A stretch of 46,127 nt of DNA from an uncultured Duncaniella sp. (lineage in GTDB: Bacteria; Bacteroidota; Bacteroidia; Bacteroidales; Muribaculaceae): the NCBI GenBank assembly GCA_910578615.1, contig CAJTRI010000020.1, forward strand, positions 1-46,127, read 5' to 3'. Position numbers and translations under genes: made by a program. This document shows positions 24,404 to 34,423 of this stretch, piece after piece. The notes beneath the pieces are model-generated. The model made no database searches. It was given only the letters and a program-made list of their open reading frames with translations, and was not told the DNA's origin. Within the stretch, counting starts at the first letter, position 1; every line of letters begins with the position of its first letter.

Positions 24404-27379
24404 ATGAATCCGTTTTTACGACAGGTGGCCGCAGCCTATCTCGCCAATGAGAGAAAGGATATGGTGGACTATTGTTTTGTCTTCCCTAACAAGCGCAGCG
24501 GTATTTTCTTTCGTCACCATCTCACGCGTCTTGCCTCCGGGACACCTCTCATACTTCCGCACATCACCACCATAGGTGAGCTGACATCCTCCCTCTCCCC
24601 GCTTGTCGAGGCCTCGCGTCTTGACAGGTTGTTCCTCCTTTATGAGGAATATAGCAAGCTCAGCAATGATATCGCTGATTTCGACAGATTCCTTTTCTGG
24701 GGCGAGATGATTCTCTCGGATTTTGACGACATAGACCTTAATCTTGCCGATGCCTCGCGTCTGTTCGTCAATCTCAAACGCTATCGCGAGGTGAGCGCGT
24801 TCTATCTTACTCCTGAGCAGGAGGAGGTGTTATCGCGCTATTGGGGTGATCGTTTCTCACGTCATTCTCCCGAAGAGTTCTGGGCTCATCTGAGAGAGGA
24901 TGATGACAGTGTCATTGAGCAGAAATTTCTCAAACTGTGGGAAGTTCTCGGGCCGTTATATGACAATTTCCGTGCGACGCTGAAGCGTGACGGCATGGGG
25001 TCAAGAGGGATGATAGTGCGTGACGCTGTCAGGAATCTTGCCGCCACTCCGGCGGAATCGCTTAGGTTCAGGCGATACGTGTTTGTGGGGTTCAATGTCC
25101 TTTCGCTTGCTGAAATCAAGCTTTTTGACATTCTTAACGAGCGTGGCGTTGCTGATTTCTACTGGGATATGGCTTCTGCCGCTATCGTATCCGAGGGAAA
25201 CAAGGCCTCTCGTTTTATGAAGCGGAACGCGGAGTGTTTCCGTTCGAGATACGTTCTGGAAGGAGACGGGGATGTGTCCGGCAGGTTTCCGTCAATCACA
25301 GTGACAGGTGTGTCATCTGGGGTGGGACAGACCAAGGATGCCGGCCGGCTTCTGGGCGACTGGGTTAAGGCCGGGGTCATACCTGATCCGTCAAACGCCA
25401 TCGAGACAGCCATAGTACTCCCGGACGAATCGCTATTCATCCCTATGACCCATGCGGTGCCGCCTGAGATAACGGCGCTCAACGTCACCATGGGATTCCC
25501 GGTGAGGGCTACTTCCTTTGCCTCATTCGTTTCGGCTGTTGTCTCGTTGCAGCTAAGGGCACAGTTCTCGCGCGACTCGTGGTATTTCTTTCATGACGAT
25601 GTCAATACTCTTGCGTCACATCCTTTGCTCAGGGGTGTTGATGGAGAGGCTTGTGACACGCTCATGCGTGCCATACGCGACAAGAGGATGTTTCTTGTAG
25701 ACGCTTCATGGATATGCGGGAGTCTCCCGGTTCTCAAACCTTTCTTCACAGTCATCACAGACTCAGACTCGACGGACGAGGTATACCATTATTTCCGCAC
25801 ATTGCTGCTGTCGCTGCTTGAAAACTCGTTTAATGTCACCCACGAGGAGGTGGTTGACGAAGAGGAGGGCGGGGAAGGACATCCCGCCCCTGACAGTGTG
25901 GAAGTATATCTGGTGCGTTCCTATCTTGATGCGCTCGAAGAACTGAAAGGAGCCATAGACCGCCGCAAGGTAAAGATGAAGGAGATGACGTTCATACAGC
26001 TTCTCCAAAAGGCGATTGCCTCGATGAGTGTCAACTTTACCGGCGAACCGCTGAAAGGATTGCAGATGATGGGAGTGTTGGAGACGCGCGCTCTTGATTT
26101 CGATAATCTGATAATCCTCTCAATGAACGAGCGCGTCTTTCCCCGCCGTCTATATTCACGGTCGTTTATACCTGATAATCTGCGTCGCAGCTACGGCCTT
26201 CCTACGAGCGACTTCCAGGAATCTATTTTCTCATATAGTTTTTACAGACTCATATCACGGGCTTCGCGTGTGCAGCTTTACTATGACGCGCGCAATGTTT
26301 CGGGACGCAACAGCGAGATGTCGCGCTACATAGCCCAGCTGCTTTATCTTTACCCGGAGAGTGCGGTGAAGCATGAGCTGGTCTCCTACACGCTTTCAAC
26401 AGTGCCGGAGGATGGTATCTCTATTCCCAAGACCCCTGAGATTATCGGAGCCTTGCGGGAGTTTATGCCCGGTGGGTCTCGTGCGCTTTCCGCCTCGTCG
26501 ATCAACGATTATATCAATTGTCCATTGTCATTTTATCTCAAACATCTCTGCAAACTCGATCTCGACGAGGATGTTATCGACTATATGGACTCGGCTACCT
26601 ACGGCAGTATCCTTCATGCTGCTGTCGAAAGGATTTACCGCGACTTTCTCGGGGGAGCCGATGAGGTCAGAATCACATCGGCTATGATTGACCGTGTGCT
26701 TGGTTCGGCCGCCTATCTTGACTCGGTAATCACGCGTGAGGTCAACAAACGTTTCAACCGTCTTGGCGATGAATGCCTGACGCCTCTGACCGGGGAGGCC
26801 AAGGTGCTCGGCGTGATTATGAAACACTTCATCCGCCTGATGTTTGGCGAGGAGAAGAAGATAACACCTTTCGACTTTATAGCTGCCGAGTATAAGGTTG
26901 AGAGAACCATGGAGATATCGCCCTCGCTTTCGATCAATATAAAGCAGGTGATAGACCGCATAGACCGTGTCTGTGACGGAGGAGGAGAGAGACTGAGGAT
27001 TGTGGACTATAAGACCGGCGCAGACGAAATTTCGTTCAGCGATTTTGAACAGCTTTTCTCAAATAAGGAACTGAAAAGACGCAAAGCAATAGTGCAGTTG
27101 ATGTTTTATTGCAACGCCTATGCTGCCGATTCGGGATATACCGGGCCGATTGCCCCTGTGATATATCAGTTGAAGACATTGTCAACCAACGGACTGAGGC
27201 CGGTGTCATACAACAGGACGCCGCTGGATGACTATCGTGATATCAACGAGGAGTTTCTCACGCGTTTCCGGGGTGTGATATCCGAAATGTTCAATTCGGA
27301 GGTTCCTTTTGTACAGGCCCCTGACAGTCATAACTGTACCTTCTGTTCTTTGACGGCTATCTGCCGGCGCACACGATGA
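24404..27379 (+). CDS. AddB/RecB-like PD-(D/E)XK nuclease
   Basis: This 991-residue protein resembles the helicase-like inactive subunit AddB of double-strand-break resection complexes. The N-terminal two thirds look helicase-derived (FPNKRSGIFFRHHL at about 28-41; LDFDNLIILSMNERVFPRR in a motif-VI-like region). The C-terminal RecB-type nuclease has Cys in INCPLSFYLKH (about 706), RIVDYKTGADE (about 864-874, the D-YK catalytic core) and a terminal CTFCSLTAIC, cysteines that in AddB coordinate a 4Fe-4S cluster. Its partner AddA is not in the window. It overlaps hemW by 4 bp (ATGA). Confidence 0.85.
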   Translation: MNPFLRQVAAAYLANERKDMVDYCFVFPNKRSGIFFRHHLTRLASGTPLILPHITTIGELTSSLSPLVEASRLDRLFLLYEEYSKLSNDIADFDRFLFWGEMILSDFDDIDLNLADASRLFVNLKRYREVSAFYLTPEQEEVLSRYWGDRFSRHSPEEFWAHLREDDDSVIEQKFLKLWEVLGPLYDNFRATLKRDGMGSRGMIVRDAVRNLAATPAESLRFRRYVFVGFNVLSLAEIKLFDILNERGVADFYWDMASAAIVSEGNKASRFMKRNAECFRSRYVLEGDGDVSGRFPSITVTGVSSGVGQTKDAGRLLGDWVKAGVIPDPSNAIETAIVLPDESLFIPMTHAVPPEITALNVTMGFPVRATSFASFVSAVVSLQLRAQFSRDSWYFFHDDVNTLASHPLLRGVDGEACDTLMRAIRDKRMFLVDASWICGSLPVLKPFFTVITDSDSTDEVYHYFRTLLLSLLENSFNVTHEEVVDEEEGGEGHPAPDSVEVYLVRSYLDALEELKGAIDRRKVKMKEMTFIQLLQKAIASMSVNFTGEPLKGLQMMGVLETRALDFDNLIILSMNERVFPRRLYSRSFIPDNLRRSYGLPTSDFQESIFSYSFYRLISRASRVQLYYDARNVSGRNSEMSRYIAQLLYLYPESAVKHELVSYTLSTVPEDGISIPKTPEIIGALREFMPGGSRALSASSINDYINCPLSFYLKHLCKLDLDEDVIDYMDSATYGSILHAAVERIYRDFLGGADEVRITSAMIDRVLGSAAYLDSVITREVNKRFNRLGDECLTPLTGEAKVLGVIMKHFIRLMFGEEKKITPFDFIAAEYKVERTMEISPSLSINIKQVIDRIDRVCDGGGERLRIVDYKTGADEISFSDFEQLFSNKELKRRKAIVQLMFYCNAYAADSGYTGPIAPVIYQLKTLSTNGLRPVSYNRTPLDDYRDINEEFLTRFRGVISEMFNSEVPFVQAPDSHNCTFCSLTAICRRTR

Positions 27380-28467
27380 AATATTACGTCCATATACCTT
27401 TCTGTCATGCCAAGTGTGCCTACTGTGACTTCTATTCCATGCCACGGATAGAACTGGCGGAGGCATTCGTAAATGCGCTCGAAGGGGAGATTTGTGGCAG
27501 AGTCGGAGGGATCGGTTATGTCGAGACCCTTTATCTCGGAGGCGGTACGCCGTCTTCGCTCCCGCTCGGTCTTCTGAACCGTGTCATTTCGTTTTTTCCG
27601 ATTGATGAGAAGCTCAGGGAACTGACAGTGGAGACCAATCCGGAGGATGTAACCAAGGAATATGCCGGGTTCATTGCATCGCTTGGGCCTTCTGCGAGGG
27701 TCAGTATGGGGGTGCAGTCACTTGATGACAGGCTGCTTTCTTTCATAGGGAGGCGCCATACAGCCGCCGAAGCTGTTGAGGCTTACAGGTTGTTGAGGAT
27801 GGCCGGAATACCTGACATATCCCTCGACCTCATATACGGACTCCCCGGACAGGACATGGATTCTTGGAAGAAATCTCTTGACGGCGTCATCGCGCTGCGT
27901 CCAGACCATCTTTCAGCCTATCTGATGACTTATGAGCCAACCACACGTCTCGGAGTCATGCTCTCGCAAGGCAGGGTAGAGGAATGTTCAGAGGAGCTTG
28001 CCGTCAGTATGTATGACTATCTGTGCGCAGCCGCACGAGAGGCCGGGTATGTCCATTATGAGATTTCCAATTTCGCCCTTCCCGGAAAAGAGGCTGTGCA
28101 CAATTCGTCATATTGGGACGGATCAGAATACATCGGGCTCGGGCCGGGCGCCCATTCATATGTCAGAGGTAGTAGAGGGGCTGACAGGCCTTCGTTGAAA
28201 GAATATATCGCTACCTCCGGCTGCGGAGTGTATGAGACCGAGTATGAGGATGATGATTCGAGATTCAACGATCTCGTAATCACGGCTCTCAGGACTGCGC
28301 GCGGCATAAGCCGGCAAGACCTGTCTCTCAGCCCGGGAAGCCTTCGACAGGCAGAACTCATGCTTTCAGACGGACTGCTCGTAGAGACCGCAGAGGGACG
28401 TCTCGCGATACCTGAACATATATGGTTGCGGTCTGATGCTATAATGCTTGAACTTATCCGCATTTAG
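27376..28467 (+). CDS. hemW: HemW-like radical SAM protein
   Basis: This 363-residue protein belongs to the HemN/HemW radical SAM family. The cluster motif CHAKCAYC has Cys10, Cys14 and Cys17; the first residues (MKYYVHIPFC) are the usual family N-terminus. GGGTPSSL and the HemN C-terminal region are present. The length and lack of HemN's extra N-terminal part favour HemW, a heme chaperone, over coproporphyrinogen dehydrogenase. Its start overlaps the nuclease stop codon. Confidence 0.88.
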   Translation: MKYYVHIPFCHAKCAYCDFYSMPRIELAEAFVNALEGEICGRVGGIGYVETLYLGGGTPSSLPLGLLNRVISFFPIDEKLRELTVETNPEDVTKEYAGFIASLGPSARVSMGVQSLDDRLLSFIGRRHTAAEAVEAYRLLRMAGIPDISLDLIYGLPGQDMDSWKKSLDGVIALRPDHLSAYLMTYEPTTRLGVMLSQGRVEECSEELAVSMYDYLCAAAREAGYVHYEISNFALPGKEAVHNSSYWDGSEYIGLGPGAHSYVRGSRGADRPSLKEYIATSGCGVYETEYEDDDSRFNDLVITALRTARGISRQDLSLSPGSLRQAELMLSDGLLVETAEGRLAIPEHIWLRSDAIMLELIRI

Positions 28468-28523
28468 CCGCTTGGTGAGGTAAAATTATGCTTCGGGACA
28501 CCCTTATTCTCAAAAAAAATCAT

Positions 28524-28531
28524 TACCTTTG
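28524..28531 (+). promoter_or_regulatory. Probable -7 element of gyrA
   Basis: TACCTTTG matches TAnnTTTG, about 50 nt before the gyrA ATG. No clear TTTG is at -33. Confidence 0.5.
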
Positions 28532-28582
28532 TGAGAATTTTCACAGAACAATACAACTACCTTCACATCTCAAATCCAATAT

Positions 28583-31216
28583 ATGATTGAAGAAGACCGA
28601 ATAATAAAAATCGACATCGAAAACGAGATGAAGAGTGCCTACATCGACTACTCGATGTCGGTGATCGTGTCACGTGCGTTGCCTGACGTGCGTGACGGTC
28701 TCAAACCTGTGCACAGGCGTGTGCTCTTCGGTATGAACGAAATGGGCAATACGTCCGACCATCCTCATAAGAAATCCGCCAACTGCGTGGGTGAAGTAAT
28801 GGGTAAGTACCATCCCCACGGTGACTCTTCAATCTACGGCACCGTTGTCCGTCTCGCCCAGCCTTGGGCCATGCGCTACTGCCTTGTAGACGGACACGGA
28901 AACTTCGGTTCGGTTGACGGTGACGGCGCGGCCGCCATGCGTTATACCGAGGTAAGGCTCGCGCGTCTCGGCGAGGAGATGCTCTCTGATATAGACAGTG
29001 ACACTGTAGACTTCCAGCCCAACTATGACAATTCGCGTGTGGAGCCGGTGGTGCTCCCGGCACGTTTCCCCAACCTTCTTGTCAACGGAGCTTCTGGTAT
29101 AGCCGTCGGTATGGCCACCAATATGCCCACACATAACCTTACGGAATCAATCAACGCCTGTGTGGCCTATCTCGAAGATCCAGAGATTGACATACCGGGA
29201 CTGATGAAGCACATTCCTGCTCCTGACTTTCCCACCGGCGGTACCATCTATGGGTATAACGGTGTCAAGGATGCATATGAGACAGGACGTGGCCGCATCG
29301 TTATACGTTCGCGTGCTGAAATCGAGGTTGAGGACAATCATGAGAACATCATCGTCACCGAGATCCCGTATAATGTCAACAAGGCCGAGCTTATTTCATA
29401 TATTGCCGACCTTGTAAACGAGAAGAAGCTGGACGGCATCGCCGACATAAATGACGAGAGCAACTATAAGGGTATGCGCATCGTCATCAAACTCAAAAGT
29501 GACGCGAATGCCAACGTAGTGCTCAACAAGCTCTACAAAATGACCCAGATGCAGTCATCTTTCAGCGTCAACAACGTGGCGCTCGTAGGTGGCCGTCCCA
29601 AGACTCTTAATCTCAAAGACCTCATACGTGAGTTTGTCAACCACCGTCATGAGGTGGTGATACGTCGCACAAAGTATGAGCTTAAAAAAGCCCAGGATCG
29701 TGCTCACATCCTTGCAGGCCTTATCATAGCCTCCCAGAACATAGATGAGGTTATTGCAATAATACGCGGTGCGGCTGACACGGCCGAGGCCCGCGAAAAG
29801 CTGAAAATACGTTTCGGCCTTAGCGATCCGCAGACAGCTGCGATTGTCGAGATGCGACTCCGCCAGCTGACAGGTCTTGAACAGGATAAGTTAAAAGCCG
29901 ACTATGAGGCCATAGAGACTGAGATAGCGCGTCTTGAACTTATTCTTTCAGACGAGGATGTGTGTCGCGAAGTCATCAAGGGCGAACTTCTCGAAGTCCG
30001 TGACAAATGGGGCGACAAGCGTCACACCGACATAGATTATACCGCCGGCGACTTCAATGCCGAGGATTTCTATGCTGATGACGACATGATCATCACCATC
30101 TCACATCGTGGCTATATCAAGCGTAGTTCCCTCAGTGAGTTCCGTGCACAGAACCGTGGCGGAGTAGGGGCCAAAGGTTCTGACACACGTGACGAGGACT
30201 TCATAGAGCATATCTATTCGGCCTCGATGCACAATTACATGCTCTTCTTCACGCAGAAGGGTCGTTGCTACTGGCTCAAAGTTTATGAGATTCCCGAAGG
30301 AGCCAAGAACTCCAAAGGGCGTGCCATACAGAACCTTCTCAATATCGAGAGCGATGACGCTGTCAAGGCGTTTATCTGCACCAAGAATCTTGGTGACGAG
30401 GAATTTGTCAACTCCCACAATCTTGTGTTCGCTACCAAGCGCGGAGTCATCAAGAAGACATCGCTCAAAGCCTACTCGCGTCCGCGTGCCAAGGGTGTCA
30501 ACGCCATTATAATCCGTGAGGGTGACGAGCTGCTTGCAGTAGAGATGACTGACGGCAATAGCGAGATCCTTCTTGCCAACCGCAACGGACGTGCCATCCG
30601 CTTCCCGGAGATGAAGGTACGCGAGATGGGACGCATGTCGACAGGTGTCCGTGGCATGACTCTTGACGGAGATGATGACGAGGTGGTAGGACTCATATGT
30701 ATGCCACAGGACACAGCCAATGACGTGATGGTGCTCAGCGAACGTGGATATGGCAAACGTACCCCGCTTGACACCGAGGCCGAGATAGACGGCAGAATAG
30801 AGCGTGTCCCTGTCTACCGAATCACCAACCGTGGCGGCAAGGGTGTACGCACAATGAATATAACCGAGCGCACAGGCGCCCTTGTGGCCATAAAGAGTGT
30901 CAACGATGACAACGACCTCGTGATTATCAACAAGAGCGGTATAACAATCCGTATCCATGTCAGCGATATCAAGGTACAGGGCCGCTATACCCAGGGTGTG
31001 CGCATCATCAACCTTGACAAGCGCGCAGACACGATCGCCTCTGTATGCTGTGTTGACTCTGATCCGGAGGAAGAGGTGGAGACCGTTGAGGAACAGACCG
31101 AGGAGACACCGGAGATGATGCCCGAGGAGCTTACAGACGGTATCCTTGACTTCGGTGACGAGGAAGAAGAGGATGATGCGTCATATGACGAGGAGATTGA
31201 TGAAACCGAAGAATAA
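28583..31216 (+). CDS. gyrA: DNA gyrase subunit A
   Basis: GyrA cuts and rejoins DNA in the negative-supercoiling reaction with GyrB. The 877-residue protein has the winged-helix domain with catalytic Tyr121 (AAAMRYTE), the tower and coiled-coil region, and the C-terminal beta-pinwheel with a degenerate GyrA-box (QNRGGVGAKG). The quinolone region reads HPHGDSSIYGTV; Gly86 lies where E. coli has Asp87, while the serine equivalent to Ser83 is intact (Ser82). The tail is a long acidic stretch (about 826-877). ParC can look similar, but the GyrA-box-like motif supports gyrase. A TPR gene follows after 24 nt. Confidence 0.93.
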   Translation: MIEEDRIIKIDIENEMKSAYIDYSMSVIVSRALPDVRDGLKPVHRRVLFGMNEMGNTSDHPHKKSANCVGEVMGKYHPHGDSSIYGTVVRLAQPWAMRYCLVDGHGNFGSVDGDGAAAMRYTEVRLARLGEEMLSDIDSDTVDFQPNYDNSRVEPVVLPARFPNLLVNGASGIAVGMATNMPTHNLTESINACVAYLEDPEIDIPGLMKHIPAPDFPTGGTIYGYNGVKDAYETGRGRIVIRSRAEIEVEDNHENIIVTEIPYNVNKAELISYIADLVNEKKLDGIADINDESNYKGMRIVIKLKSDANANVVLNKLYKMTQMQSSFSVNNVALVGGRPKTLNLKDLIREFVNHRHEVVIRRTKYELKKAQDRAHILAGLIIASQNIDEVIAIIRGAADTAEAREKLKIRFGLSDPQTAAIVEMRLRQLTGLEQDKLKADYEAIETEIARLELILSDEDVCREVIKGELLEVRDKWGDKRHTDIDYTAGDFNAEDFYADDDMIITISHRGYIKRSSLSEFRAQNRGGVGAKGSDTRDEDFIEHIYSASMHNYMLFFTQKGRCYWLKVYEIPEGAKNSKGRAIQNLLNIESDDAVKAFICTKNLGDEEFVNSHNLVFATKRGVIKKTSLKAYSRPRAKGVNAIIIREGDELLAVEMTDGNSEILLANRNGRAIRFPEMKVREMGRMSTGVRGMTLDGDDDEVVGLICMPQDTANDVMVLSERGYGKRTPLDTEAEIDGRIERVPVYRITNRGGKGVRTMNITERTGALVAIKSVNDDNDLVIINKSGITIRIHVSDIKVQGRYTQGVRIINLDKRADTIASVCCVDSDPEEEVETVEEQTEETPEMMPEELTDGILDFGDEEEEDDASYDEEIDETEE

Positions 31217-31240
31217 CTAACAACCTAATAACCATCTATT

Positions 31241-32464
31241 ATGAAGAAAATCAGCATCGTGACACTCGGCCTTATCGCCGCCGTGTCGATGTCGGCCCAG
31301 ACCGCTCTTGTAAAAGAGGCTGAGAAGACATTCAAAGGGGTTAACAACTACGCGTCGTTACAGAAAGCGATTGAGCAGATAACCCCCGCCTTCACCAATG
31401 ATGAGACAAAAGGCAATGCTCAGACATTCTGGATTCCCGGAAAAGCCGGCTTCAAGGTGTATGACGACATGTATAGCCAGAAGCTTATCGGCAAGAATCC
31501 TGACCTCATCGAGATGGGGGCAGCCCTTATCGACGGTTACAAATATGGCATGATGGCCCTTGCGGTAGACACCGTGGTCGATGCGAAGGGAAAGGTGAAG
31601 ACCAAGTATTCCAAAGAGATTGCCAGCACTATCGCCGGCCATCACAACGACTTCCTTAACTCTGGTTCTGCTTTCTGGGATGCCCAGAAGTATCCCGAGG
31701 CCTATGCGGCGTTCCAGGCTTATGTAGATATCCCACAGAACCCCCGTCTCGGCAATTCCGCTCCCAAGGCTATCGCCGATTCAACGGCAGCGCAGATGGC
31801 TTATTATGCCGGACTTTCTGCGTGGCAGGCAAATATGCTCCCCGAAGCCGCAAAGGCTTTCGAGAAGATGATGGCTATCGGTTATGATGACATTTCTGCC
31901 TATGACTATGCCTACTCTGTGGCATATCAGATGCAGGACGAGGCCAAGAAGCTCGAATATTCAAAGATAGCCTTTGACAAGTTCGGCACACAGAAGCCTG
32001 AGTTCCTTCAACGTATCATATCCTACTATATTTCCAACAAGGACTATGACACCGCCATGAAGACTCTCGAAAATGCGATTGCCTCCGATCCGAATAACGG
32101 TACGTTCTATTATCTCCTCGGAGTCCTCTATGATGACAAGGGCGAGAAGGAGACCGCGAAGTCAAATTTCAAGAAAGCCGTTGAAATGGAGCCTGAGAAC
32201 TCCCTTATCAATTTCAGCTACGGCACATCACTCATACAGGAGTATGAGCGTCTTGACGAGAAGACAGGCTCTATGAGCCAGGCTGAATACAACAAGTATC
32301 GTGTGGAGACCATGAATCCTCTTCTCAAAGAGGCCGCGCAGTATCTTGAAAAGGCCTATCAGCTTGACAACGAGCTGACAAACGCTCTCACAAATTTGAA
32401 GATTGTCTACTACAACCTCAATGACGGAGAAAATCTTGATCGTGTTGAGAAACTTCTTCTCTGA
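31241..32464 (+). CDS. Exported TPR-repeat protein
   Basis: This 407-residue protein has a clear signal peptide (MKKISIVTLGLIAAVSMSAQ, cleavage after about residue 19), so it acts in the periplasm or outer membrane. Several TPR units lie in the middle and C-terminal parts, for example DYDTAMKTLENAIASDPNNG (about 268-287) and GEKETAKSNFKKAVEMEPEN. It follows gyrA closely and probably shares its transcript, but the functional relation is unclear. It has no other domain, so the binding partner is unknown. Confidence 0.85.
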   Translation: MKKISIVTLGLIAAVSMSAQTALVKEAEKTFKGVNNYASLQKAIEQITPAFTNDETKGNAQTFWIPGKAGFKVYDDMYSQKLIGKNPDLIEMGAALIDGYKYGMMALAVDTVVDAKGKVKTKYSKEIASTIAGHHNDFLNSGSAFWDAQKYPEAYAAFQAYVDIPQNPRLGNSAPKAIADSTAAQMAYYAGLSAWQANMLPEAAKAFEKMMAIGYDDISAYDYAYSVAYQMQDEAKKLEYSKIAFDKFGTQKPEFLQRIISYYISNKDYDTAMKTLENAIASDPNNGTFYYLLGVLYDDKGEKETAKSNFKKAVEMEPENSLINFSYGTSLIQEYERLDEKTGSMSQAEYNKYRVETMNPLLKEAAQYLEKAYQLDNELTNALTNLKIVYYNLNDGENLDRVEKLLL

Positions 32465-32493
32465 TACTTACAGTAACGACATTCTAAATCTAT

Positions 32494-32524
32494 GATAGCC
32501 TCGGGCCTCTGTCCCGGGGCTATC
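32494..32524 (+). terminator. Probable terminator hairpin after the TPR gene
   Basis: GATAGCCTCGGG (32494-32505) pairs with 32513-32524 (one G-U pair) around a 7-nt loop. There is no T-tract, so it may act with Rho or protect RNA ends. Its core resembles the hairpin at 8726-8762. Confidence 0.5.
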
Positions 32525-32541
32525 CCATACAGAAACAACCC

Positions 32542-33081
32542 ATGAATACCCTTGAACAGTTTGATCTCGCACTCGGTATCTGCCGTGACATTTTTTCAAA
32601 GAAACTGAGCGACTACGGCCCGTCGTGGCGTATAATGCGTCCCCGCTCTGTAACTGACCAGCTTTATATCAAGGCCAAAAGAATACGTACCCTCGAAGAA
32701 GGAGAGGCGATGGTTGACGAGGGTATCCTCGGGGAGTTCATGGCCATTGTCAACTATGGTCTCGTGGGGTTGATACAGCTTGAAAAAGGTTATGCCGATG
32801 AAGCGGATATGACCGTTGTGGAGGCTTTGAACCTTTATGACGAAAAGGTTGCCACGGCACGTGCACTGATGGCTGCAAAGACCCATGACTATGGAGACGC
32901 CTGGCGAGGTATGCGTGTTAACTCCTATACCGATTTCATTCTCACGAAGTTGCAGCGAGTGAAAGAGATCGAAGGTAATTACGGACGTACCATTGTCTCT
33001 GAAGGTATAGACTCCAACTATCTCGACATCATCAATTACGCCGTGTTCGGTATAATCAAACTTACTGAGAACAATGCCTGA
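32542..33081 (+). CDS. DUF1599 (Nmad1-like) domain protein, duplicated domain
   Basis: This 179-residue protein of unknown biochemical role belongs to DUF1599, also called nucleotide modification associated domain 1. It consists of two similar halves: residues 5-80 (SKKLSDYGPSWRIMR, TDQLYIKAKRI, EFMAIVNYGLVGLI) and 95-175 (AAKTHDYGDAWRGMR, TDFILTKLQRV, DIINYAVFGII), so it is an internal duplication. It overlaps the next gene by 8 bp, an arrangement I associate with Bacteroidetes genomes. Confidence 0.85.
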   Translation: MNTLEQFDLALGICRDIFSKKLSDYGPSWRIMRPRSVTDQLYIKAKRIRTLEEGEAMVDEGILGEFMAIVNYGLVGLIQLEKGYADEADMTVVEALNLYDEKVATARALMAAKTHDYGDAWRGMRVNSYTDFILTKLQRVKEIEGNYGRTIVSEGIDSNYLDIINYAVFGIIKLTENNA

Positions 33082-34372
33082 AACGCCTATATCTCTGAGA
33101 GAGCGGATGTTTCATCCGGCAGTGGTCTGGATTCTGAGAGTTATTGTCGGGCTGACGTTTGTCTTCTCTGGTTTTGTCAAAGGGATAGACCCTTGGGGAA
33201 GCTGTATAAAGATTGGTGAGTATCTTGATGTGTGGGGGTGGGAGATACCTGCGGCCCTTGTTACCTGTGCTGCTTTCCTGCTTGCCGGATTTGAGTTCCT
33301 GTGGGGATTCATGTTGCTTCTGGGTTGCTATAAACGTGTGTCGGTATGGATTCTTACTCTCATGATGGCTTTAATGCTTCCGCTGACGTTGTACATTGCC
33401 ATGGCTTCCCCTGTGGCAGACTGCGGCTGTTTCGGAGATTTTCTCATTATATCAAACAATGCCACGTTTGTCAAGAATCTGTTTATAACAGCCGGACTGG
33501 TATACCTTTGGTTATTCAACTCACGCGTGGATGGTCTTTTCATGCCCTATGTGCAGTGGATTGTCGGAGGTCTTGTGACTATATATATATTTGCGATAGA
33601 ATTGTGTGGCTACAACATCCAGCCGCTCCTTGATTTCAGACGTTTCTCTCCCGGTACGGAGCTTTTAGGAGGTGATGCCGGAGAGGAAGACGTGGAGACC
33701 GTCTTTGAATATATCTATGAGAAGGACGGTAAGCGTGAGAAATTCGACATAGACAATCTGCCTGATTCCACATGGATATTCGTTGACCGGGTGCTTGTGA
33801 GCGGTACCGTGAACAACGATGACGGCTTCGTGATTCTTGACGAGGATGGTGACGATATTGCTCCCGATATTGTAAGCACGGACACGGAACAGTTCATGGT
33901 CACAATCCCGGATATATCGAGGGTGGATCTCTCGTATACATATCTTATAAACGAGCTTGAAGACTTTGTCAGTGAGCGTGGTGGCAGCCTCGTCGTGCTC
34001 ATCAATGCCGATTCGGCAGGGATAGAATGGTGGAAGGATATATCTATGGCTGATTATGATATATATCAGACCGATCCGAAGCTTATGAAAGAACTGGCGC
34101 GCGGTAACGCTGCATTGGTATATCTTGATAAAGGAAAGGTGGTGTGGAAGAGGACTCTGAGTTCGATAAGTTATACATTTGTTACCGAGACTCCAGCCTC
34201 GCAGCTCATAATGAGGCTTGACCCTGAGCCGGGTTACCTGCTGAGACTCATCACGGTGCCGTTTGCCGCCATACTGCTTGTGCTGCTTGTACTCGACAGG
34301 AGCGGCAAGTTGCTTGCATGGCATATATCCCGACGAAGATTGAAAAATAAGGCTCTTGCGGATAAAACATAA
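33074..34372 (+). CDS. DoxX/MauE-like membrane protein (BT_3928-type)
   Basis: This 432-residue protein starts with four membrane helices (about 17-35, 55-84, 92-112, 131-150) of DoxX/MauE type, carrying the pair CGCFGD (Cys117, Cys119) typical of MauE-like redox proteins. A large soluble domain (about 175-400) follows with a vicinal final helix (about 390-412), and its fold is not recognisable to me. The layout fits the Bacteroidetes family named after BT_3928. The CXC motif suggests disulfide or quinone-linked redox chemistry, not shown. Coupled to DUF1599 by overlap. Confidence 0.75.
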   Translation: MPETPISLRERMFHPAVVWILRVIVGLTFVFSGFVKGIDPWGSCIKIGEYLDVWGWEIPAALVTCAAFLLAGFEFLWGFMLLLGCYKRVSVWILTLMMALMLPLTLYIAMASPVADCGCFGDFLIISNNATFVKNLFITAGLVYLWLFNSRVDGLFMPYVQWIVGGLVTIYIFAIELCGYNIQPLLDFRRFSPGTELLGGDAGEEDVETVFEYIYEKDGKREKFDIDNLPDSTWIFVDRVLVSGTVNNDDGFVILDEDGDDIAPDIVSTDTEQFMVTIPDISRVDLSYTYLINELEDFVSERGGSLVVLINADSAGIEWWKDISMADYDIYQTDPKLMKELARGNAALVYLDKGKVVWKRTLSSISYTFVTETPASQLIMRLDPEPGYLLRLITVPFAAILLVLLVLDRSGKLLAWHISRRRLKNKALADKT

Positions 34373-34423
34373 ATTGAAGACAGATGTTTTTATATTGAAA
34401 AGAACCTTATTGCGTTTCGCTCT

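Noticed and set aside
30101..30958. Long minus-strand open frame opposite gyrA
   Set aside because: It is fully antisense to gyrA, whose protein is unmistakable; such shadows are common with this codon usage. The same holds for 14063-14980, 6970-7608 and 1186-1869.
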